Below are positions 1-13,017 of a stretch of DNA of 35,663 bases, in pieces. The notes beneath the pieces are model-generated. The model was not told the DNA's origin, did not search any database, and saw only the letters and a program-made list of their open reading frames with translations. Made by a program: the position numbers and the translations under genes. How positions within the stretch are numbered: the stretch's first letter is position 1; each line of letters begins with the position of its first letter. Source of the stretch: Mariniblastus sp. (GTDB lineage Bacteria > Planctomycetota > Planctomycetia > Pirellulales > Pirellulaceae); assembly GCA_014237975.1 (NCBI GenBank), contig JABACA010000016.1, positions 15,371-51,033 on the forward strand, in the 5' to 3' direction.

Positions 1-192
1 TTGCACCTTGACCTGCTCGCCAGGTTCCGCCCAACCCCAAATCTTGATCGGCTGCTGTTGCTGAAAAACCATATGGTCACTAAAGAAACCAGGCAGACGA
101 ACATCGGCCCAGGCACTGGAAGTTGCAAACAAGGCAGTTAACAAGACAAATGTCCAGGCAAGCCGTCCATTACGTTCAAAAATTGTTTTCAT
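1..192 (-). CDS. sialate O-acetylesterase-like protein, N-terminal fragment (runs off the window)
   Basis: The reverse strand reads from an ATG at 192 through 64 open codons to the window edge. The product begins with a signal peptide (basic start, hydrophobic stretch, cleavage near SAWA/DV), then [16 protein letters not shown] and [15 protein letters not shown]. That opening is typical of the beta-sandwich domain at the N-terminus of secreted sialate O-acetylesterases in Planctomycetes and Bacteroidetes. The catalytic SGNH domain would lie outside the window. The gene diverges from the PSCyt gene at 542, and another acetylesterase-domain gene lies at 5136-8129, so both may act on acetylated glycans. 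The domain match is from memory of the family. The specific substrate is unknown. Confidence 0.8.
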   Translation of the reverse strand, partial: MKTIFERNGRLAWTFVLLTALFATSSAWADVRLPGFFSDHMVFQQQQPIKIWGWAEPGEQVKVQ

Positions 193-541
193 GATTGTTC
201 CTGATCAATTGGAAGTTTTGCGTCAAGCAAAACAGGGAGTTGAAATGTGGACATCCTTCTCGAACCTGTAATCTGAATTCATGAAAAAAAGCCTGTCAAA
301 TGGTTTCCGGTCTATAAATCGTTCAATTTTAACAGCCGGACGATAGATTCAGATAAAATGAAAGCTCACGCGACAAGGTTTTTATTGAATCCCCCCCCAA
401 CGGCTTAATTTGGCGCTATCGACGATTTCATCGAAATGCTTAGTCCGGCAACCAGCGATTGCAGTTAATAGCAGCTTCTCGGTAGCTATGCTAAACTGTT
501 GATTCGACGTGCCAAAGTAAAATGTAACGATCTGGATCATC
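193..541. other. divergent intergenic region
   Basis: This 349-base gap separates the starts of the minus-strand acetylesterase and the plus-strand PSCyt gene and must hold both promoters. I see a run of eight C at 391-398 and several AT-rich patches (for example around 515-525), but no -35/-10 pair with acceptable spacing. No convincing small ORF or hairpin was found. Confidence 0.5.
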
Positions 542-3500
542 ATGCGAATCACTCTCATCCCAATCATGATCGCTGCCTTGGCCGGCCCACCACTGAGGGC
601 CGATGATGACACCTCTCTTCAATTCAACCGCGACGTACGTCCGATCCTGGCCAACAACTGTTACCCCTGCCATGGCTTCGATCAAACGACGCGGGAGGCC
701 GGATTGCGGTTGGATACGGCCGAGGGCGCAGTGGCGGAACTCGAATCGGGTAGCGGGCGGGCGATCGTGCCGGGCCAAGCCGATGAGAGTATCCTGATCG
801 CACGGATCCTGTCCACAGACGAAGATGAGCGGATGCCACCGGTTGATTCAGGCAAGAACCTGTCCGAATCGCAGCGAGAAACCCTTCGAAAGTGGATTAG
901 CCAGGGCGCCCCCTATGAACAACACTGGGCGTTTGTCCCACCTCAACGGCAGCCCCGCCCTAAGGTGGTCAATGACGCATGGACCCGAAACCTGGTCGAT
1001 CCATTCATCCTGGCCCGGCTGGAGAACGAGGGGTTGCAGCCAGCAGTCGAGGCCGATCGACGAACCCTGATTCGCCGCGTCGCGTTTGACACTACCGGTT
1101 TGCCGCCCACCCGAGATGAAATCCAACAATTCCTGCAAGACATGTCGCAGGACGCGTATGAAAAAATGGTTGACCGATACCTGGCATCTGATCGCTATGG
1201 TGAACATATGGCGCGCCAGTGGTTGGACCTGGCCCGTTACGCCGACACCAGTGGCTACCAGTACGATCAAGAACGGACGATGTGGGTCTGGCGGGACTGG
1301 GTGATTCATGCCTACAACCAGAATATGCCGTTTGACGAATTCACCCTGCAGCAGTTGGCAGGTGACCTGCTGCCCGATCCGCAACCCCAACAGATTTTGG
1401 CAACTGGCTTTAATCGCAACCATCCGATTACGATCGAAGGAGGTGTGATTGACGAGGAGTACCGCACCGAATACGTCATCGACCGCTTGAACACGACGGC
1501 GACCGTTTGGATGGGCCTGACCGTCGGCTGCGCCCGTTGCCACGACCACAAGTTTGATCCACTTTCACAAAAAGAGTTCTATCAACTCTCGGCCTTCTTC
1601 AACCAGCTGCCGGAACGGGGACTCAACGGTTTCGATCCGAAACAGCGGATCGTATCTCCATTGGCCCAGCCACACGATGCCGCCACACTGGCCAAGATCA
1701 AGGCGCTCAAGGAAGCATTGGCGGTAGCACAGCGGCCGGTCGATGACCAGGCACTGGCGGGCTGGACCGAGAGCATCCGCACGGCCCCTGCCAGCCAGTG
1801 GGATGTATTGACACCGCTGCAGATGAAATCGACCGGTGGTTCCCAACTCACCCAACAACCCGACCAGTCGTTTATTGCCGGCGGAGCGAATCCGCAAAAA
1901 GACACCTACGAGATTAATTCGACCAGCCAAGAAACGGGGATAACAGCCGTCCAGCTGGAGTGCCTGACGGACCCTTCACTGCCAGGCGGAGGCCCCGGTC
2001 GACATAGCAACTCGAATTTTGTGCTGAGTGAATTCGAGTTGGTAGCCGTTTCGATCAAGGATCCTGCCAATCGCAAGTCGATCAAGTTCAGCCGGGCCAG
2101 GGCAGACTATTCCCAGGCCAACTATCACATCAACAATGCGATTGATGGCAGCGTCGCGGGCAACAATGGCTGGGCCGTTGATGGCCCCACCCGCAAACAG
2201 TCCGCCACCGCCATGTTCGTGGCGGCTGAACCGTTCGGATACGACGGCGGAACCGAACTGCAGTTTCGGCTGCGACACGAAGCGAGTTTCGCCACGCATG
2301 GAATCGGCCGACCGCGCCTGTCGATCACTCGGAAGAATCCTGCTCAGCTTGCATTTGAACCAACGCCCGAGGCCATTCGACGGATCGCCACGATGGAACC
2401 GGCCGAACGCTCCGCAGGGGAAACGGCCGAATTCAAAGCGTTTATCCAAAAGGAACTTGCCGCCCAGGCCAAGCGTTTACAAGCCGAAATCTCCCAGCTG
2501 AACCCGACCAACCAGTACCCGCCTACCATGATCATGCAGGACATGCCCACGCCTCGAGCAACGCACGTCCTGGAGCTTGGCCAATACGATCGCCGTGGTG
2601 AGGCCGTCCCGGCGGGCGTGCCGGATGTATTGAACCCGATGGCATCCGGCTCACCGCAAAATCGACTCGGCTTTGCCCAGTGGCTGGTCGACCCCGCGCA
2701 TCCACTGACGGCCCGGGTCGCTGTCAATCGTTACTGGCAACAGATTTTTGGAACGGGCATTGTCAAGACTGCCGAAGATTTTGGCACTCAGGGAGAATGG
2801 CCAACCCACCCGGCGTTGCTGGATGAGTTGGCAAGGGAGTTCATCGAATCCGATTGGAACGTCAAGTCCATGTTGCGACTGTTGCTCACGTCGGCCACCT
2901 ATCGTCAATCGGCCAACCTCTCCGAATCGTTGCGGGAACGCGATCCCGAAAACCGTTTGCTGGCCCGTGGACCAAGGTATCGACTCGATGCCGAAGAGAT
3001 CAGGGACCAGGCGCTAGCCGTCAGCGGCTTGTTGGTGGACAAGGTCGGCGGGCCCAGCGTTTATCCCTACCAGCCGGCCGGGCTGTGGTTGGAATTGAAC
3101 AACCGACCAGGTTTATCGAAGGAATACAAACCGGGCCAGGGCAATGCCTTGTACCGTCGTGGAATGTATACATTTTGGAAACGAACCGTACTCTCCCCGA
3201 TGCTCAGAACATTCGACGCGCCGGGTCGTGAATTCTGCACGGTCCGCCGCTCCCGAACCAACACGCCGCTGCAAGCTCTGTTGTTGCTGCAGGGGCCGCA
3301 GTTCGTCGAAGCGGCTCGACAGCTGTCCGCGCGCATGATGATCGAGGGAGGGGAGAGCCCCGAGTCGCGCATCTCGCTTGGTTTTGAACTCGTCACGGCC
3401 CGTCAGCCAAATCCACAGGAACTTAAAATCATGACGCAACTTTACCAAGAACGTCTGCGTCAATTCCAACAGAACCAAGAGACTGCCTTGAACATGTTGA

Positions 3501-3610
3501 ACGTAGGAGAATCGCCGCGGGATACTCGCCTGGACGTGGCAGAACACGCAGCTTGGATGGCCGTGGCCAGGCTGTTGCTCAATCTGGACGAGACGATCAA
3601 TAAGGGCTAA
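542..3610 (+). CDS. PSCyt1-PSCyt2 (DUF1549)-PSD1 (DUF1553) planctomycete cytochrome protein
   Basis: A secreted haem-binding protein of the planctomycete type. A signal peptide (residues 1-20, ending PPLRA) is followed by a PSCyt1 domain with the haem c motif C40-Y-P-C43-H44. The PSCyt2/DUF1549 domain (about 135-345) carries a second motif, C330-A-R-C-H334, within the family-typical CARCHDHKFDP. Residues about 460-600 look like a discoidin-like beta-sandwich insertion. PSD1/DUF1553 starts near 709 (LGFAQWLVDPAHPLTARV) and runs to the C-terminus. At 1022 aa it has the usual length. The DUF1501 gene starts five bases after the stop, the standard pairing in Planctomycetes, so the two are probably co-transcribed. 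The biochemical role of the family is not settled; a part in periplasmic oxidation of sugars is inferred from genomic context. A paralogue lies at 8257-11424. Confidence 0.93.
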   Translation: MRITLIPIMIAALAGPPLRADDDTSLQFNRDVRPILANNCYPCHGFDQTTREAGLRLDTAEGAVAELESGSGRAIVPGQADESILIARILSTDEDERMPPVDSGKNLSESQRETLRKWISQGAPYEQHWAFVPPQRQPRPKVVNDAWTRNLVDPFILARLENEGLQPAVEADRRTLIRRVAFDTTGLPPTRDEIQQFLQDMSQDAYEKMVDRYLASDRYGEHMARQWLDLARYADTSGYQYDQERTMWVWRDWVIHAYNQNMPFDEFTLQQLAGDLLPDPQPQQILATGFNRNHPITIEGGVIDEEYRTEYVIDRLNTTATVWMGLTVGCARCHDHKFDPLSQKEFYQLSAFFNQLPERGLNGFDPKQRIVSPLAQPHDAATLAKIKALKEALAVAQRPVDDQALAGWTESIRTAPASQWDVLTPLQMKSTGGSQLTQQPDQSFIAGGANPQKDTYEINSTSQETGITAVQLECLTDPSLPGGGPGRHSNSNFVLSEFELVAVSIKDPANRKSIKFSRARADYSQANYHINNAIDGSVAGNNGWAVDGPTRKQSATAMFVAAEPFGYDGGTELQFRLRHEASFATHGIGRPRLSITRKNPAQLAFEPTPEAIRRIATMEPAERSAGETAEFKAFIQKELAAQAKRLQAEISQLNPTNQYPPTMIMQDMPTPRATHVLELGQYDRRGEAVPAGVPDVLNPMASGSPQNRLGFAQWLVDPAHPLTARVAVNRYWQQIFGTGIVKTAEDFGTQGEWPTHPALLDELAREFIESDWNVKSMLRLLLTSATYRQSANLSESLRERDPENRLLARGPRYRLDAEEIRDQALAVSGLLVDKVGGPSVYPYQPAGLWLELNNRPGLSKEYKPGQGNALYRRGMYTFWKRTVLSPMLRTFDAPGREFCTVRRSRTNTPLQALLLLQGPQFVEAARQLSARMMIEGGESPESRISLGFELVTARQPNPQELKIMTQLYQERLRQFQQNQETALNMLNVGESPRDTRLDVAEHAAWMAVARLLLNLDETINKG

Positions 3611-3615
3611 ATAAA

Positions 3616-5070
3616 ATGGATCCAGTCACCCAATCGAAGCTGATCGAAAATCGTCGCCAGTTTTTTGGACGGTCGACCACCGGGATTGGTTCTTTGGCGC
3701 TGGCCTCCCTGCTGAACCCTGGACTTTTTGCTGCAACGGGGAACAACGACAAGTCACAAAACGGGTTGGCCGGCAGTCCCCATTTTGCGCCGCGCGCCAA
3801 ACGGGTGATCTACCTGCTGCAATCGGGCGCCCCGTCGCAAATGGAACTACTGGACTACAAGCCGACCCTCAAAGACCGACACGGCCAGGAGTTGCCGGAA
3901 ACGATTCGCCAAGGGCAACGCCTGACCGGGATGACGTCCGGACAGAAGAGTTTTCCGATCGTGAATCCTCCCTTTAAATTTCAGCAACATGGTGAGAGCG
4001 GGACCTGGATCAGTGACCTGCTGCCCCACACGGCCAAGGTGGTTGATGACATCTGTGTCATCAAATCGATGCATACCGAAGCGATCAATCATGATCCGGC
4101 CATTACGTTTTTCCAATCGGGCCACCAACAACCGGGTCGACCCAGTATCGGTTCCTGGTTCAGTTACGGACTGGGAAGTGAAAATGCCGACTTGCCAGCC
4201 TTCGTTGTGTTGTTGTCGAAAAATACTTTTTACCAGGCCCAACCGATCTACTCCCGCCTGTGGGGCAGCGGATTTCTGCCTTCCAACCACCAAGGCGTCA
4301 AGTTTCGCAGCCAGGGCGACCCGGTTCTTTATCTCAAGGATCCCACCGGGACCGACCGCGCCAGTCGCCGCCAGATGCTGGACTCACTGGCCCAGATGAA
4401 CCAAATCCGCGCCACAGAAATAGGAGATCCCGAAATTCAAACTCGCATCAAGGCTTACGAAATGGCCTACCGGATGCAGATGTCGGTTCCGGAACTGGCC
4501 GATGTTTCGGACGAACCCCAAAGTACCTTTGATCTTTACGGTGAGGATGCCCGCACACCCGGTTCGCATGCGGCCAACTGCCTGCTGGCTCGCAGGTTGG
4601 CCGAACGCGATGTTCGATTTATCCAGATCTTCCACCGGGGTTGGGATCATCACAGCAGCCTGGCCAAACATATCCCGGTGCTATGCAAGGAAACGGACCA
4701 GGGAACGGCCGCATTGATTACCGATCTCAAACAACGGGGCATGTTGGACGATACGCTCGTTATCTGGGGAGGTGAGTTTGGCCGTACCGTCTATTCCCAG
4801 GGTGGGATTGGAAATTACGGCCGCGATCACCACCCTCGCTGTTTTTCCGTTTTCTTTGCGGGTGGCGGGGTTCAAGGCGGCATCTCTTACGGCAAGACGG
4901 ATGAGTTCTGTTACAACATTGTTGAAAACCCGGTCCACGTGCACGATTTTCACGCCACCATCCTGCATGCCATGGGGGTCGATCATGAACGATTGACCTA
5001 TCGTTTCCAGGGGCGCGATTTTCGCTTGACCGACGTGCATGGCAAAGTCGTGAAAGACATCCTGATTTGA
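3616..5070 (+). CDS. DUF1501 family protein (Tat-exported)
   Basis: A 484-aa protein of the DUF1501 family, which belongs to the alkaline phosphatase/sulfatase-like fold clan. The N-terminus has a twin-arginine signal (N-R-R-Q-F-F, residues 12-17, then a hydrophobic segment), suggesting export of a folded, possibly metal-bound protein. Family hallmarks seen are LLQSGAPSQMELLDYKP, GGEFGRT, GRDHHPRCFS and the closing GRDFRLTDVHGKVVKDIL. It starts five bases after the upstream PSCyt/DUF1553 gene. This pair is repeated at 8257-12859, which suggests the two proteins work together. The enzymatic activity is not established for the family, so no substrate can be given. Confidence 0.92.
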   Translation: MDPVTQSKLIENRRQFFGRSTTGIGSLALASLLNPGLFAATGNNDKSQNGLAGSPHFAPRAKRVIYLLQSGAPSQMELLDYKPTLKDRHGQELPETIRQGQRLTGMTSGQKSFPIVNPPFKFQQHGESGTWISDLLPHTAKVVDDICVIKSMHTEAINHDPAITFFQSGHQQPGRPSIGSWFSYGLGSENADLPAFVVLLSKNTFYQAQPIYSRLWGSGFLPSNHQGVKFRSQGDPVLYLKDPTGTDRASRRQMLDSLAQMNQIRATEIGDPEIQTRIKAYEMAYRMQMSVPELADVSDEPQSTFDLYGEDARTPGSHAANCLLARRLAERDVRFIQIFHRGWDHHSSLAKHIPVLCKETDQGTAALITDLKQRGMLDDTLVIWGGEFGRTVYSQGGIGNYGRDHHPRCFSVFFAGGGVQGGISYGKTDEFCYNIVENPVHVHDFHATILHAMGVDHERLTYRFQGRDFRLTDVHGKVVKDILI

Positions 5071-5135
5071 CCCGCCGCGACATGCCAGTGAGATCCTGGA
5101 TTCCCGTCACCCAAACTAAAACTGCGGTAATACAA

Positions 5136-8129
5136 ATGCCTTGGCAAATTCTCGGAACGCATTTCCTTTTATCATCCCTTTCTCTGTTGGCAGGAATCTC
5201 CACCGCCCAAGCTCAATTCGCTGACTGGCAGTACCAGGCCCCGATCCACATTCTGACCACGCCCGAGGGTGCCGAGCTGGCTGAGTCTGCGATCGTGAAA
5301 GATTTTCCGTTACTGGTTCGATTGGATCGGGATCATTTTGAGTTCGATCAGGCACAGCCAGCGGGTGAAGACATCCGTTTCTCTTCCGGTGGCCAGGCAT
5401 TGTCTTACGAAATAGATCACTGGGATCCGAAACAGGGTCGCGGGGCTTGCTGGGTGCGGGTTCCCCGGATCGAGGGAAATGCCATTCAGGCGATCCAACT
5501 GCATTGGGGAAACCCGAAGGCCCGTTCGGAATCGGACGGCAGTAAAGTTTTTAACCAGAGCAATGGCTACCTGGCCGTGATGCATATGAATGACCCGGTC
5601 AGCGACTCGGTGGGAAAGCTGTCCTGCACGAATGCCGATTCGACCGCCATCGATGGACTGATGGGCCCGGCACGGCATCTTGCCGAAGGTCAGGGAATCG
5701 AGTGCGGCGAAAAGATAGACCATTTTCCGACCGGTTCCACGCCACATAGTACCGAGGTCTGGTTTCGCACGTCCAAGCCGAATTCGCGACTCGTTGGCTG
5801 GGGTACGGAGGAAGGTCAAGGCAAAGTGGTGATGCATTTCCGCAGCCCACCCCATATCGATATGGACTGCTACTTTTCCGACGGCAATGTGACGAGCCAG
5901 GGACGGATCCCGCTGGGAGACTGGGTCCACGCGGCCCACACCTACCGGCAGGGTGAACCAAAAATCTACATCAACGGCCAGTTGGACGGAGAAACCGACC
6001 ATCGCGCCACACCGCTGGCCATCAACCGCCCGGCGCGAATGTGGATTGGCGGCTGGTACAAGCACTACCAGTATGACGGTGACATTGACGAGGTGCGTAT
6101 TTCCAACGTTGCCCGCTCGGCCAACTGGTTGAAACTGCAGTACGAAAACCAGAAGCCGTTACAAACGGTGGTGGGACACCCGGTTCGCGCCGGAACAAAA
6201 TTCGCCGTCTCCCCACGCCAGGCAAAACTGGGTGAAAACCAGAGCCAGGTCTTTCAGGCCGATGCGGACGGTGCGCTGAAGGTCTGCTGGATTTTGAAAA
6301 CGGGCGAACAGCAGCAGATCGTCGCTGTCGACCAACACAGCTTTACACTAACCACCCCGCGGGTCACGGCCGAGCAGGATTTGGCACTTCAATTTAAGGC
6401 CCTTTATCCCTCCGGTGAAAAAACGATTGATATTCCCGTCACCGTTGCCAACTCGATCGCCGAGCCACAGTTCACGCTCACCGCCCCGGCCGAGTGGGAC
6501 GGCAGATCCACACTACAACTCACTCCCCGGATCACGAACCTGGCCGAATTAAAGCAACACGCCGCCGACGACCTGAACATCGATTGGTCGGTCGACAAAA
6601 TCGCCACGGTCAAGACGATCGATGCCGATCATCTTCAGCTGCATCGCGCCCAGAACAGCGGCACCCTGATCGTTACGGCCACGGTGGATAACGGGGGACA
6701 GCCAACCCGGCGTTCGGTGTCGATCGACGTCACGGAACCGGCGTCCGATCCGTGGGTGCAACGGCAACCGGGCGCCGATGAAAAACCGGTCGATCACCAG
6801 TTTTTTGCCCGCGATGACACAAACCGGGGAACACTTTATTACAACGGTAAACTGGCAGCACCTGCCGACAAGGTATTCCTGAAGGTTTACGCCAACGACA
6901 AACTTTACCAGGAACAAACCGCGGTTCCGGACGACCAGCTTCGCTATCGATTATCGGTCCCGCTGGAACCGGGATTGACCGAGTACCGGGTCGAATTCGG
7001 CGTGGCCCGTGGGGGAAACTCCGAAGTCCTGGAGCGCGTCGACGACCTGGTCTGCGGCGACGCATACATCATCCAGGGACAATCCAATGCCGAGGCGTTC
7101 GATATGGGACGCGCCGTCAACCCGTACACCAGTCGCTGGATCCGCAGTTTTGGCAGCCCACAAACGGGCGAAGCGCAGGCTCGCACCACGACCTGGGGCA
7201 ACGCCGTTTCGTTTGACCAGGAAGGTTGGGATTTGCAAATCGGCTACTGGGGCATCGAGCTGGCTCGAAAACTGGTCGAGCAACACAAGATCCCCATCTT
7301 TATTATCAACGGGGCCAAGGGGGGGACCCGCATCGATCAGCATCAACGCAATCCGCAAGATCCGACCGACGTCACGACGATCTACGGTCGCCTGCTCTGG
7401 CGGTTGCAGCAGGCGGGCCTGACCCATGGCGTGCGGGGCGTGCTGTGGCATCAAGGAGAAAACGACCAGGGCGCGGCCGGACCGACCGGGGGCTACGGTT
7501 GGGAGTCATACCAGGATTACTTCGTCGAACTGGCGGCGGCCTGGAAGCAGGATTACCCCAACCTGCAAAACTACTACGTCTTCCAGATCTGGCCGCGGGC
7601 CTGCGCCATGGGCAAACATGGATCGGACAACATGCTCCGCGAAGTTCAACGGCAACTGCCCGAGCTGTTCTCCAATTTGCATACGATGTCGACCCTCGGG
7701 ATTCGACCCGGGGGTGGTTGCCATTACCCGGCCGAGGGTTACGCGCAGATCGCCGAGCTAATCTATCCGCTGGTCGCCCGCGATTATTACGGGGCCAACT
7801 TCTTTCAATCGATCACGGCCCCCAACCTGGTCGAGGCCCGTTTTACCAACAACACGAAGAATGAAATCGAGCTCGTCTTCGACCAGCAGGTTGCCTGGCA
7901 GGAGGGTGCGGCCGAACTTTTCCAGTTCGACACGGACGGGGGCAAAGTCGTGGCCGGCAACGTTGATGGTCGGGTCGTGACCCTGAAAACCGAGGGGGTC
8001 GAACGGGCGACCCGCATCACTTACATCGACGGAAGAAACTGGAATGAGAAAAAAACACCTTTGCGAGGCAAGAACGGGATCGCCGCCTTTTCCTTCTGCC
8101 AGGTACCGATTGAGCCGGAGGCGGACTAA
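5136..8129 (+). CDS. DUF2341-LamG-sialate O-acetylesterase (SASA) multidomain secreted protein
   Basis: A large secreted carbohydrate-active protein. The frame is open from a TTG at 5067 that overlaps the preceding stop. I prefer the ATG at 5136, because it gives a clean signal peptide (MPWQILGTHFLLSS...AQAQ); ATG 5082 is the other choice. Domains in order, numbered from 5136: DUF2341-like (about 25-135), LamG/concanavalin-like (about 140-345, with WIGGWYKHYQYDGDIDEVRIS), Ig-like spacers, then an SGNH esterase domain of the SASA type from about 640. The esterase shows G-Q-S-N-A (nucleophile block), WHQGEND, and the HYPAEGY histidine block. It probably binds a polysaccharide through LamG and removes O-acetyl groups. 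It follows the PSCyt-DUF1501 pair directly and may belong to the same transcript. Natural substrate unknown. Confidence 0.85.
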   Translation: MPWQILGTHFLLSSLSLLAGISTAQAQFADWQYQAPIHILTTPEGAELAESAIVKDFPLLVRLDRDHFEFDQAQPAGEDIRFSSGGQALSYEIDHWDPKQGRGACWVRVPRIEGNAIQAIQLHWGNPKARSESDGSKVFNQSNGYLAVMHMNDPVSDSVGKLSCTNADSTAIDGLMGPARHLAEGQGIECGEKIDHFPTGSTPHSTEVWFRTSKPNSRLVGWGTEEGQGKVVMHFRSPPHIDMDCYFSDGNVTSQGRIPLGDWVHAAHTYRQGEPKIYINGQLDGETDHRATPLAINRPARMWIGGWYKHYQYDGDIDEVRISNVARSANWLKLQYENQKPLQTVVGHPVRAGTKFAVSPRQAKLGENQSQVFQADADGALKVCWILKTGEQQQIVAVDQHSFTLTTPRVTAEQDLALQFKALYPSGEKTIDIPVTVANSIAEPQFTLTAPAEWDGRSTLQLTPRITNLAELKQHAADDLNIDWSVDKIATVKTIDADHLQLHRAQNSGTLIVTATVDNGGQPTRRSVSIDVTEPASDPWVQRQPGADEKPVDHQFFARDDTNRGTLYYNGKLAAPADKVFLKVYANDKLYQEQTAVPDDQLRYRLSVPLEPGLTEYRVEFGVARGGNSEVLERVDDLVCGDAYIIQGQSNAEAFDMGRAVNPYTSRWIRSFGSPQTGEAQARTTTWGNAVSFDQEGWDLQIGYWGIELARKLVEQHKIPIFIINGAKGGTRIDQHQRNPQDPTDVTTIYGRLLWRLQQAGLTHGVRGVLWHQGENDQGAAGPTGGYGWESYQDYFVELAAAWKQDYPNLQNYYVFQIWPRACAMGKHGSDNMLREVQRQLPELFSNLHTMSTLGIRPGGGCHYPAEGYAQIAELIYPLVARDYYGANFFQSITAPNLVEARFTNNTKNEIELVFDQQVAWQEGAAELFQFDTDGGKVVAGNVDGRVVTLKTEGVERATRITYIDGRNWNEKKTPLRGKNGIAAFSFCQVPIEPEAD

Positions 8130-8179
8130 CCGGATGTGGATCGAAAACCGTTTTCCTCTCGAGGCTTCCCAACCAAGAT

Positions 8180-8209
8180 TTGTTAAAACTGCCAAACATC
8201 GACTATACT
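8180..8209 (+). promoter_or_regulatory. sigma70-like promoter ahead of the second PSCyt gene
   Basis: TTGTTA (8180-8185), an 18-base spacer, then TATACT (8204-8209). The expected transcription start is near 8216, giving a leader of about 40 bases before the ATG at 8257. It lies in the 127-base gap after 8129 and would make 8257-12859 a separate transcription unit from the genes upstream. It is a sequence match only. Confidence 0.55.
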
Positions 8210-8256
8210 GGAATCGTTGATGTACTCGGTGTTCTCAACCGATCAGCCAAACATTT

Positions 8257-11424
<3,168 letters not shown>

Positions 11425-11431
11425 GCCATCC

Positions 11432-12859
11432 ATGATCAACCGCAGAGAATTACTCAATCGATGGTGTGTCGGATTTGGCGGGCTGGCGCTCAACCAGCTG
11501 CTGGCCGAACAGGCCTTCGCCCGTGACGATCGGCCGGAGGAAGGCCCCCGGCCCCACTTCCCGGCCACGGCCAAGCGGATCATCTTCCTGTTCATGCATG
11601 GCGGACCGTCGCATGTCGACCTGTTCGACCCGAAACCGGAACTGACCAAGCGGAACGGGGAAAAACCACCATTTAAACGGACTCGCGTCCAGTTCGCCGC
11701 GCGGGGCAACCTGCTCGGATCGCCCTGGAAATTCCGAGCGACCGGTCAGAACGGCCTGCCGATGAGCGAGCTGTGGCAACACCTGCCGGAAGTGTCGGAC
11801 GAACTCTGCATGTTGCACAGTGTCTGTGACACCAACGTGGCCCACGGCGGCGCCTGCATGAAACTGTTCACCGGCAGCGATTCGAAGCTGCGGCCGAGCA
11901 TGGGATCCTGGATCAGTTACGGCCTGGGCAGTGAGAACAAGAACCTGCCCGACTTTATCACGATCTGTCCCTCCAGCCTGCATGGGGGCGTCGACAACTT
12001 TGGTAACGCCTTCCTGCCATCGATCCACCAGGGTGTCCCACTGGGAGAGCCGGGCTACCCGAATTCCCTGGCCAAGGATGCCAAGTTCCGATTCCTGAAA
12101 AGCGAGTTCGCCACCCGCCAGCAACAGCGGCGGCAACTCGACTTCCTGCAGCAACTCAATCGGCAACACCAGCAGCAACAGGGGAGCGACTCCGACCTGG
12201 CAGCGCGGATCGAATCGTACGAGATGGCCTTCCGCATGCAGACGGCCGCACCCGAGGCGATCGACCTGGCCAGCGAAACGGCCGACACGCGGCAACTGTA
12301 CGGACTGGACAACAAGCAGACCGAGAACTTTGGCCAGATGTGTTTGCTGGCTCGCCGCTTTGCCGAGCGGGGCGTCCGTTTTATCCAGGTCAGTCACTCC
12401 CACAGCCTGCCGTTTAACAACGAACAGTGGGACCAACACTCCCACCTGAAACAGGGACACGAGATCAACGTCGGCCAGATCGACAAACCGATCACCGGCC
12501 TGATCAAGGACCTCAAGGCGCGGGGGCTGCTGGAAGATACGCTGGTCCTGTGGGGGGGCGAGTTTGGCCGCACACCAACTTCCCAGGCGGGCGACCCGAA
12601 GATCATCGGCCGCGACCATCACCCCGAGGGGTTCACGATGTGGATGGCGGGCGGCGGCGTCAAAGCCGGTTTTCGCTATGGAAAAACCGATGAATTCGGC
12701 TACTATGCCGTAGAGAACCGGATGACGATCCACGACCTGCACGCCACGATTCTGCACCTGATGGGGATCAACCACGAACAGCTGACGTACCAGTATGCGG
12801 GCCGCGATTTTCGACTGACGGACGTCTACGGCAAAGTGGCTCGGCAGATCATCGCCTAG
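11432..12859 (+). CDS. DUF1501 family protein (Tat-exported), second copy
   Basis: A second DUF1501 protein, 475 aa from the ATG at 11432. An in-frame ATG at 11402 would overlap the upstream gene and push the signal peptide inward, so I reject it. The N-terminus MINRRELLNRWCVGFGGLAL is a twin-arginine signal with RR at residues 4-5. Family motifs include FMHGGPSHVDLFDPKP, WGGEFGRTPTSQAG, GRDHHPEGFTMWMAGGG and GRDFRLTDVYGKV. It follows its PSCyt/DUF1553 partner by seven bases, repeating the 542-5070 arrangement. Strongly GC-rich codon use produces a long open frame on the opposite strand that is only a shadow. The biochemical activity of the family is unknown. Confidence 0.92.
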   Translation: MINRRELLNRWCVGFGGLALNQLLAEQAFARDDRPEEGPRPHFPATAKRIIFLFMHGGPSHVDLFDPKPELTKRNGEKPPFKRTRVQFAARGNLLGSPWKFRATGQNGLPMSELWQHLPEVSDELCMLHSVCDTNVAHGGACMKLFTGSDSKLRPSMGSWISYGLGSENKNLPDFITICPSSLHGGVDNFGNAFLPSIHQGVPLGEPGYPNSLAKDAKFRFLKSEFATRQQQRRQLDFLQQLNRQHQQQQGSDSDLAARIESYEMAFRMQTAAPEAIDLASETADTRQLYGLDNKQTENFGQMCLLARRFAERGVRFIQVSHSHSLPFNNEQWDQHSHLKQGHEINVGQIDKPITGLIKDLKARGLLEDTLVLWGGEFGRTPTSQAGDPKIIGRDHHPEGFTMWMAGGGVKAGFRYGKTDEFGYYAVENRMTIHDLHATILHLMGINHEQLTYQYAGRDFRLTDVYGKVARQIIA

Positions 12860-12867
12860 GGACCAGC

Positions 12868-13017
12868 ATGGCATACGATTTTAAATTTAACGTCGACCTG
12901 GTTGTGATGAGCCCTACACTGGACCTCGGTTTCCCGACCGAACGTATCGGATTAACGCCTGACCAAGAGGCAACGGTTGGGGAAAAAGCAACTCTAAAAA
13001 CAGGCGTTTACTCATGA
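12868..13017 (+). CDS. possible 49-aa small protein or leader ORF coupled to the sulfatase gene
   Basis: An ATG at 12868 opens 49 codons ending in a TGA at 13015-13017 that overlaps the sulfatase ATG (13014) in an ATGA junction. AGGGA at 12858-12862 lies five bases before the start and could serve as a ribosome binding site. The product begins MAYDFKFNVDLVVMSP and is hydrophilic, with no signal peptide and no family I recognise. Its position, filling the gap between the DUF1501 stop and the sulfatase start, suits translational coupling. A chance ORF of this length is quite possible in GC-rich DNA, so this is a candidate only. Confidence 0.3.
   Translation: MAYDFKFNVDLVVMSPTLDLGFPTERIGLTPDQEATVGEKATLKTGVYS

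Noticed and set aside
499-523. TTGATT ... TAAAAT as a promoter for the first PSCyt gene
   Set aside because: The spacer is only 13 bases.
11450-12874. A 474-codon open frame on the minus strand opposite the second DUF1501 gene
   Set aside because: The plus-strand gene has clear family motifs and a Tat signal. The antisense frame has no recognisable motifs and arises from GC-rich third positions.
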